A DNA stretch of 8,637 nucleotides, from contig LUJP01000019.1 of the NCBI GenBank assembly GCA_001689535.1, positions 1-8,637 of the forward strand. The letters are read 5' to 3'. Made by a program: the position numbers and the translations under genes. The notes below the pieces were generated by a model. It saw only the letters and a program-made list of their open reading frames with translations, did no database searches and was not told where the DNA came from. The DNA comes from Bacteroidales bacterium M5 (GTDB lineage: Bacteria; Bacteroidota; Bacteroidia; Bacteroidales; Muribaculaceae). Below are positions 6,745 to 8,637 of the stretch, piece after piece (within the stretch, counting starts at the first letter, position 1; each line of letters starts with the position of its first letter).

Positions 6745-7689
6745 TTAATGCCGCATGCTGCTCTCGCCTCTGTGGCTGCCAAGCTTTTCGCTTGCCACAA
6801 GGCCAAGAATTATCAGAGCACATCCCGAATAGCCTATCCACGATATATTCTCTCCGAGATAGAATTTTGAAAGCAGAAGAGTGACAATCGGGCTCACATA
6901 TAGATAATTTCCCGATGTCATCACCCCCAAGCCCTTCACGGCCTGCGACCAGAGAAGGTAGCTTATCAACGAGGCAAAAAGTCCAAGAAAGAGCAGATTA
7001 CCCCACACAGCCGGTTGCATCAGCTGTTCTAAAGACGCAAGCTGAGGCTCAAGTGCAAGGAAAGGAAGTGATGTCACAAGTCCGTAAAAGAACGTCTTGC
7101 GCGTAACGAACCACACGCTGTATGTAGCGCTCAACGGCCTGAGAACTATCGAATAGACCGCCCAGCATACCGATGACAGCAACGCGAGCATATCACCGAA
7201 GGGTTTGAGCTTCACCACAAAACTACTGTTGAAGATAACGCACGCCACTCCAAGGAAAGCTATTGCCGATCCGGTCATGAATCCCTTGGTGGGACGTTCG
7301 CTTTTATACATCACACCAATTATAATAGCGGTGAGCAGCGGCGCCGTAGCCACAATTAGCGATACATTGGAAACCATCGTATAATTCACCGCCGTATTTT
7401 CAGATATGAAGTAAAGAGAACCGCCACAGAGTCCGCAAAGCAGAAACTTGAACTCGTCACTTATCTTATGACAGAAAAGAGGCTTCGGACAAAGAACGAG
7501 AACGCATAAGTATGCAATTATAAATCGATAAACATATATCTCCACCGGATTCAGTCCGTGGCTCAATAATACCTTTGTATTTATAAAGGCTGCACCCCAT
7601 GCGGTCACCGCAATCGCGGCTCCTATATGATACGGCAGAGTAGGCTTCCCTGAGTGTCCTAAACGATGAAATATACCTCCTTTATTCAT
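6745..7689 (-). CDS. EamA / DMT-superfamily inner-membrane transporter
   Basis: The 314-residue protein has ten hydrophobic segments arranged as two EamA repeats (about residues 20-152 and 164-299), the usual drug/metabolite transporter layout. The first repeat opens with the typical WGAAF (31-35) and includes the E-N-T-A-V-N-Y motif and SLIVATAPLLTAII helix. The second begins GDMLALLSSVCWAVYSIVLRPL and contains YLLWSQAVKGLG, the YLYVSPIVTLLL helix and the last GCALIILGLVAS helix. Family members export or import small metabolites such as amino acids or nucleosides; the substrate cannot be read from sequence. It is a single-gene unit on this strand: the AlkD-like gene converges on its 3' end across 34 nt and the OmpA lipoprotein gene diverges from its 5' end. 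The ATG at 7689 agrees with the predicted promoter and gives a short polar N-terminus before the first membrane segment. Confidence 0.92.
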   Translation of the reverse strand: MNKGGIFHRLGHSGKPTLPYHIGAAIAVTAWGAAFINTKVLLSHGLNPVEIYVYRFIIAYLCVLVLCPKPLFCHKISDEFKFLLCGLCGGSLYFISENTAVNYTMVSNVSLIVATAPLLTAIIIGVMYKSERPTKGFMTGSAIAFLGVACVIFNSSFVVKLKPFGDMLALLSSVCWAVYSIVLRPLSATYSVWFVTRKTFFYGLVTSLPFLALEPQLASLEQLMQPAVWGNLLFLGLFASLISYLLWSQAVKGLGVMTSGNYLYVSPIVTLLLSKFYLGENISWIGYSGCALIILGLVASEKLGSHRGESSMRH

Positions 7690-7714
7690 TTTTGTGCATA
7701 AATGTTTTATGTTA

Positions 7715-7748
7715 CAAATTTAAGTATTATTTCATTATTTCCAACAAA
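7715..7748 (-). promoter_or_regulatory. Predicted Bacteroidota promoter of the EamA transporter gene
   Basis: On the minus strand TTTGTTG (7748-7742) precedes a perfect -7 element TAAATTTG (7722-7715). Using the inner TTG the spacing is 19 nt, using TTTG 22 nt. Transcription would start near 7708, leaving an AT-rich leader of about 18 nt before the ATG at 7689. Confidence 0.65.
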
Positions 7749-7810
7749 CATTTATCATACTATTGTTGTCTTATATTTAACTACGGTATTAAAATATAGC
7801 TCGATTTTCG

Positions 7811-7818
7811 TATTTTTG
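7811..7818 (+). promoter_or_regulatory. Candidate -7 element of the OmpA lipoprotein gene
   Basis: TATTTTTG matches TAnnTTTG exactly, and lies 63 nt before the ATG at 7882, so the leader would be about 55 nt. No TTG or TTTG stands at the expected 19-21 nt upstream, so this is either a promoter with a poor -33 or a chance match in AT-rich sequence. The 192-nt spacer 7690-7881 holds this site and the divergent EamA promoter; I see no gene in it. Confidence 0.4.
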
Positions 7819-7881
7819 CATTCTAAGCTATAAGAGGATTATTTAATCGCTTAATTATTTACTTTCATAATCAAAATTGAA

Positions 7882-8580
7882 ATGAAAACATTCAAGATTT
7901 TACTCACCGGCGCAGTGGCCCTATCGCTTCTGGCTTCGTCAAGTTGCAATACAATGACCAATACCGGCAAAGGAGCCCTTATCGGCGGTGGCGGCGGCAC
8001 AGCTCTTGGAGCAGGAATCGGAGCGCTTATAGGAGGCGGTAAAGGTGCGGGTATCGGCGCAGCTATCGGCGCGGCTGTCGGAGCCGGAGCCGGCACTCTC
8101 ATCGGCAACAAGATGGACAAGCAGAAAAAAGAACTTGAGGCCCAGCTTGCCGAAAAAGCCGAAGTTGAATCCGTAAAAGACCAGAATGGCTTTCAGGCAA
8201 TCAAAGTTACTTTCAACAGCGGTATCCTTTTCCCATTTAACGGAACCTCGCTCGACAACAGCGCAAAGCAGGATCTCACAACCTTTGCGTCCTCGCTCAT
8301 CAACAATCCGCAGACCAACGTCCAGATTTTTGGATATACCGACAACGTAGGCTCTTATGCTGCCAATGAAAAGGTTGCCAACGGCCGTGCAGATGCCGTA
8401 AGAACATATCTCATCCATAGCGGTGTAGCTGCATCTCGCATCACAGCCCAGGGTGTTCCTATGGCCGATTACGTAGCTTCGAATGACACTCCCGAAGGAC
8501 GCGCTCAGAACCGTCGCGTGGAGATTTACATTACAGCCTCCCCACAGATGATTCAGGCTGCCGAAAACGGAACCCTTTAG
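7882..8580 (+). CDS. Glycine-zipper OmpA-family lipoprotein
   Basis: The 232-residue envelope protein has a signal peptide (MKTFKILLTGAVALSLL) and a probable lipid-attachment Cys22; the preceding ASSS is not a classic L-A/S-G/A lipobox, so lipidation is likely but not certain. Residues about 30-75 form a glycine-zipper region with repeated G-x-x-x-G spacing (GAGIGALIGGG, GIGAAIGAAVG), able to pack as membrane-embedded helices. A short charged helix (DKQKKELEAQLAEKAEVE, 79-96) follows, then an OmpA C-terminal domain (about 105-217) with the peptidoglycan-binding signature: GYTDNVGS (Asp154), NGRADAVRTYL, the ASNDTPEGRAQNRRVEI end, and Arg211/212. This domain binds the diaminopimelate of peptidoglycan, so the protein should tether outer membrane to wall, as Pal and YiaD do. 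It is transcribed alone, divergently from the EamA gene, and followed by a hairpin. Confidence 0.92.
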   Translation: MKTFKILLTGAVALSLLASSSCNTMTNTGKGALIGGGGGTALGAGIGALIGGGKGAGIGAAIGAAVGAGAGTLIGNKMDKQKKELEAQLAEKAEVESVKDQNGFQAIKVTFNSGILFPFNGTSLDNSAKQDLTTFASSLINNPQTNVQIFGYTDNVGSYAANEKVANGRADAVRTYLIHSGVAASRITAQGVPMADYVASNDTPEGRAQNRRVEIYITASPQMIQAAENGTL

Positions 8581-8610
8581 TAATCCGGTTCTTTCCACAT
8601 AAAACCAGAT

Positions 8611-8637
8611 GAGGCTGTCTAACAAGTTTTAGGCGGC
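8611..8637 (+). terminator. Probable intrinsic terminator hairpin, cut by the right edge
   Basis: GCTGTCTAA (8614-8622) pairs with TTAGGCGGC (8629-8637) as nine pairs, two of them G-U, around the loop CAAGTT. The left arm starts GAG at 8611, so three more pairs would form if the sequence continues CTC past the window. It lies 31 nt after the lipoprotein stop. The T-run needed to call it an intrinsic terminator is outside the window. Confidence 0.6.

Noticed and set aside
7987..8106. GGC/GGA-rich stretch considered as a DNA tandem repeat
   Set aside because: The repetition follows the glycine-zipper protein pattern with varied codons; no fixed DNA unit recurs exactly.
8583..8610. Hairpin ATCCGGTT/AACCAGAT just after the lipoprotein stop as a terminator
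   Set aside because: It has a mismatch, a 12-nt loop and no T-run; the hairpin beginning at 8611 is a better candidate.
7939..8625. A 228-codon open frame on the minus strand opposite the OmpA lipoprotein gene
   Set aside because: It is antisense to a gene with clear domain motifs; its protein is Cys/Ser/Ala-rich with no recognisable fold, as expected from the complement of Gly/Ala-rich codons.

Overview
The window looks like chromosomal DNA of a Bacteroidales bacterium. I would guess a gut Muribaculaceae- or Bacteroides-like lineage, but the exact family cannot be fixed by eye. Three things point there. Protein content includes a PorT-type beta-barrel, a LysM plus periplasmic-binding-fold protein and a YbiT-type ABC-F protein with Bacteroidota-like sequence. 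Several genes are preceded by the Bacteroidota promoter pattern (TTG or TTTG, about 19-21 nt, then TAnnTTTG). Most genes lack an obvious Shine-Dalgarno site. Coding DNA is of mixed composition, while the spacers are strongly AT-rich.

Layout, left to right. (1) 1-1299 (+): the 3' four-fifths of a YbiT-type ABC-F ATPase, cut by the left edge. (2) 1378-1671 (+): a small Dabb (stress-responsive alpha/beta-barrel) protein. (3) 1659-2153 (-): an orphan HsdR-N-like PD-(D/E)XK nuclease domain, overlapping the Dabb gene tail to tail. (4) 2206-3246 (+): holA, the DNA polymerase III delta subunit, divergent from (3). (5) 3956-6025 and 3259-3951 (-): a tight two-gene envelope operon, with a secreted protein of four LysM repeats plus a type 1 periplasmic-binding fold, then a PorT-family beta-barrel. 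(6) 6159-6710 (+): a small AlkD-like HEAT-repeat protein, divergent from the operon. (7) 6745-7689 (-): an EamA/DMT-family inner-membrane transporter. (8) 7882-8580 (+): a glycine-zipper OmpA-type lipoprotein, followed by a hairpin that runs off the right edge and looks like its terminator.

The genes fall into two themes: information processing and DNA maintenance (ABC-F on the ribosome, holA, the nuclease domain, the AlkD-like protein) and cell envelope (LysM/PBP-fold protein, beta-barrel, OmpA lipoprotein, EamA carrier). Gene packing is dense and alternates in direction, with convergent ends separated by 34 nt, by 12 nt, or overlapping. No mobile element, CRISPR array, tRNA or rRNA was seen, and no stretch over 300 bases lacks a gene.

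I do not see a clear new multi-gene system. The points most worth a second look are the ABC-F protein, whose second ATP site looks dead in all three of its contributing motifs; the orphan nuclease with a complete active-site pattern beside holA; and the LysM/PBP-fold plus beta-barrel operon, which resembles in outline the LpoA-type activators of cell-wall synthesis.
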